Part shown: one piece after another, positions 63,452-64,000 of the stretch
How the letters are laid out: every line of letters begins with the position of its first letter
Position numbering within the stretch: the first letter of the stretch is position 1
Assembly: GCF_001969445.1 (NCBI RefSeq)
Contig: NZ_CP017297.1
Span: 3,968,001 to 4,032,000 of the forward strand
Direction: 5' to 3'
Length of the DNA stretch: 64,000 bases
Source: Brachybacterium sp. P6-10-X1
GTDB lineage: Bacteria; Actinomycetota; Actinomycetes; Actinomycetales; Dermabacteraceae
Notes under the pieces: model-generated
What the model saw: the letters and a program-made list of their open reading frames with translations, nothing else
What the model was told of the DNA's origin: nothing
The model's database searches: none
Translations under genes and position numbers: made by a program

Positions 63452-64000
63452 ATGGTCGATCAGTCACGCCTGTGGGACGCCCACGCCGCCGCCGAGTACG
63501 ACACCCCCGGCGAGGGGATGTTCGCCCCGGAGGTGCTGGGTCCGACGGTCGAGCGCCTGCAGGAGCTCTCCGCCGGCGGGCCCGTCCTCGAGCTCGCGAT
63601 CGGCACCGGCCGCGTCGCGATCCCGCTGCGCGAGGCCGGCGTCGAGGTCACGGGGATCGAGCTGTCGGAGGCGATGATCGCCCGGCTGCGCGAGAAGGCT
63701 GACGCCCTCGAGATCCCCGTCGTCATGGGCGACATGACCACGGCGAGCGCGGGCGAGGGGTACTCGCTGGCCTACCTCGTCTTCAACACGATCGGGAACG
63801 TCCTGACCCAGCAGCAGCAGGTGGAGTGCTTCCGCAACGCCGCCCGGCATCTCGCCCCGGGCGGCTGCTTCGTGATCGAGCTGAGCGTGCCGGACCTGCG
63901 CTCGCTCACCCCGGGCACCGGCGGCACCCTCGAGCACTCCGAGCCCGGGTACCTGCTGGTGGACACCTACGACACCCTCGCCCAGATCCTCGTCTCCCAT
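63452..64000 (+). CDS. Class I SAM-dependent methyltransferase, 3' end outside window
   Basis: 183 codons are open from an ATG at 63452 to the right edge. Starts MVDQSRLWDAHAAAEYDTPG. The SAM-binding motif is VLELAIGTGRVAIPLREAG, then GIELSEAMIARL and VVMGDMTTASAG, followed by LVFNTIGNVLTQQQQVECFR and HLAPGGCFVIEL. This is the methyltransferase-25 type with unknown substrate. Hairpin-forming DNA (CACGG-ATAAT-CCCGTG, about 63402-63419) lies just upstream, and GATAAT within it may be a -10 box. Confidence 0.85.
   Translation, partial: MVDQSRLWDAHAAAEYDTPGEGMFAPEVLGPTVERLQELSAGGPVLELAIGTGRVAIPLREAGVEVTGIELSEAMIARLREKADALEIPVVMGDMTTASAGEGYSLAYLVFNTIGNVLTQQQQVECFRNAARHLAPGGCFVIELSVPDLRSLTPGTGGTLEHSEPGYLLVDTYDTLAQILVSH

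Overview
The window looks like chromosome from a high-GC Gram-positive actinobacterium of the order Micrococcales. A Brachybacterium-like (Dermabacteraceae) host is my best guess, but it rests on gene content and base composition, not on any search. The supporting features are very GC-rich DNA, GTG starts, coupled ATGA/GTGA gene overlaps, many start codons sitting about 6-7 bases after a TANNNT-type -10 box (leaderless transcripts), DUF3263 next to a LytR_C protein, Pro-rich membrane-anchored proteins, and a CIRCE-controlled groEL.

Layout. 1-8997: a secreted protein cut by the left edge, phosphoglucomutase, a Pro-rich membrane protein, a phosphate transporter with its DUF47 partner, conserved proteins of unknown function, and an alpha/beta hydrolase whose nucleophile serine is replaced by alanine. 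9178-16029: an alpha-galactoside locus, with a ROK regulator converging on a leftward operon of GH36 alpha-galactosidase, two ABC permeases and a Tat-lipoprotein binding protein; no ATPase gene is present, so a shared one is presumed. 16241-24376: an AbgT-type transporter, an aminotransferase, a DUF559 endonuclease-like protein, a 151-bp tandem repeat array split by an IS3-family element with perfect ends and a 4-bp target duplication, and an FprA-type reductase.

24644-32116: an operon of AIM24-like protein, degenerate ATP-grasp/alpha-E fusion and transglutaminase; then a Ser/Thr kinase with membrane domain, a thioredoxin-fold membrane protein and tRNA-Thr(UGU). 32117-41849: a frameshifted XRE regulator divergent from a reductase gene, two membrane-anchored Pro/Gln/Ala-rich proteins, uracil-DNA glycosylase, DUF3263 and LytR_C proteins, CIRCE-groEL without groES, and a CPBP-like membrane protein. 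42063-45093: a complete TRAP transporter. 45162-49180: an ECF transporter (T, fused double ATPase, S) cotranscribed with a SAM hydrolase.

49319-64000: an EEP-family phosphodiesterase, a divergent pair of LLM flavin oxidoreductases, a GlcD-type FAD oxidase, an ArsR-CDF metal efflux pair, an acyl-CoA synthetase, a DEAD-box helicase coupled to a rhodanese, a LacI regulator and GH2 glycosidase separated by a 76-bp near-perfect palindrome, and a methyltransferase cut by the right edge.

The genes are mostly ordinary free-living metabolism and uptake, biased to plant or host glycans. The unusual part is the non-coding DNA. At least eight short tandem duplications or arrays sit at gene ends, and one hairpin-bearing 151-bp array fills the space between two convergent genes.
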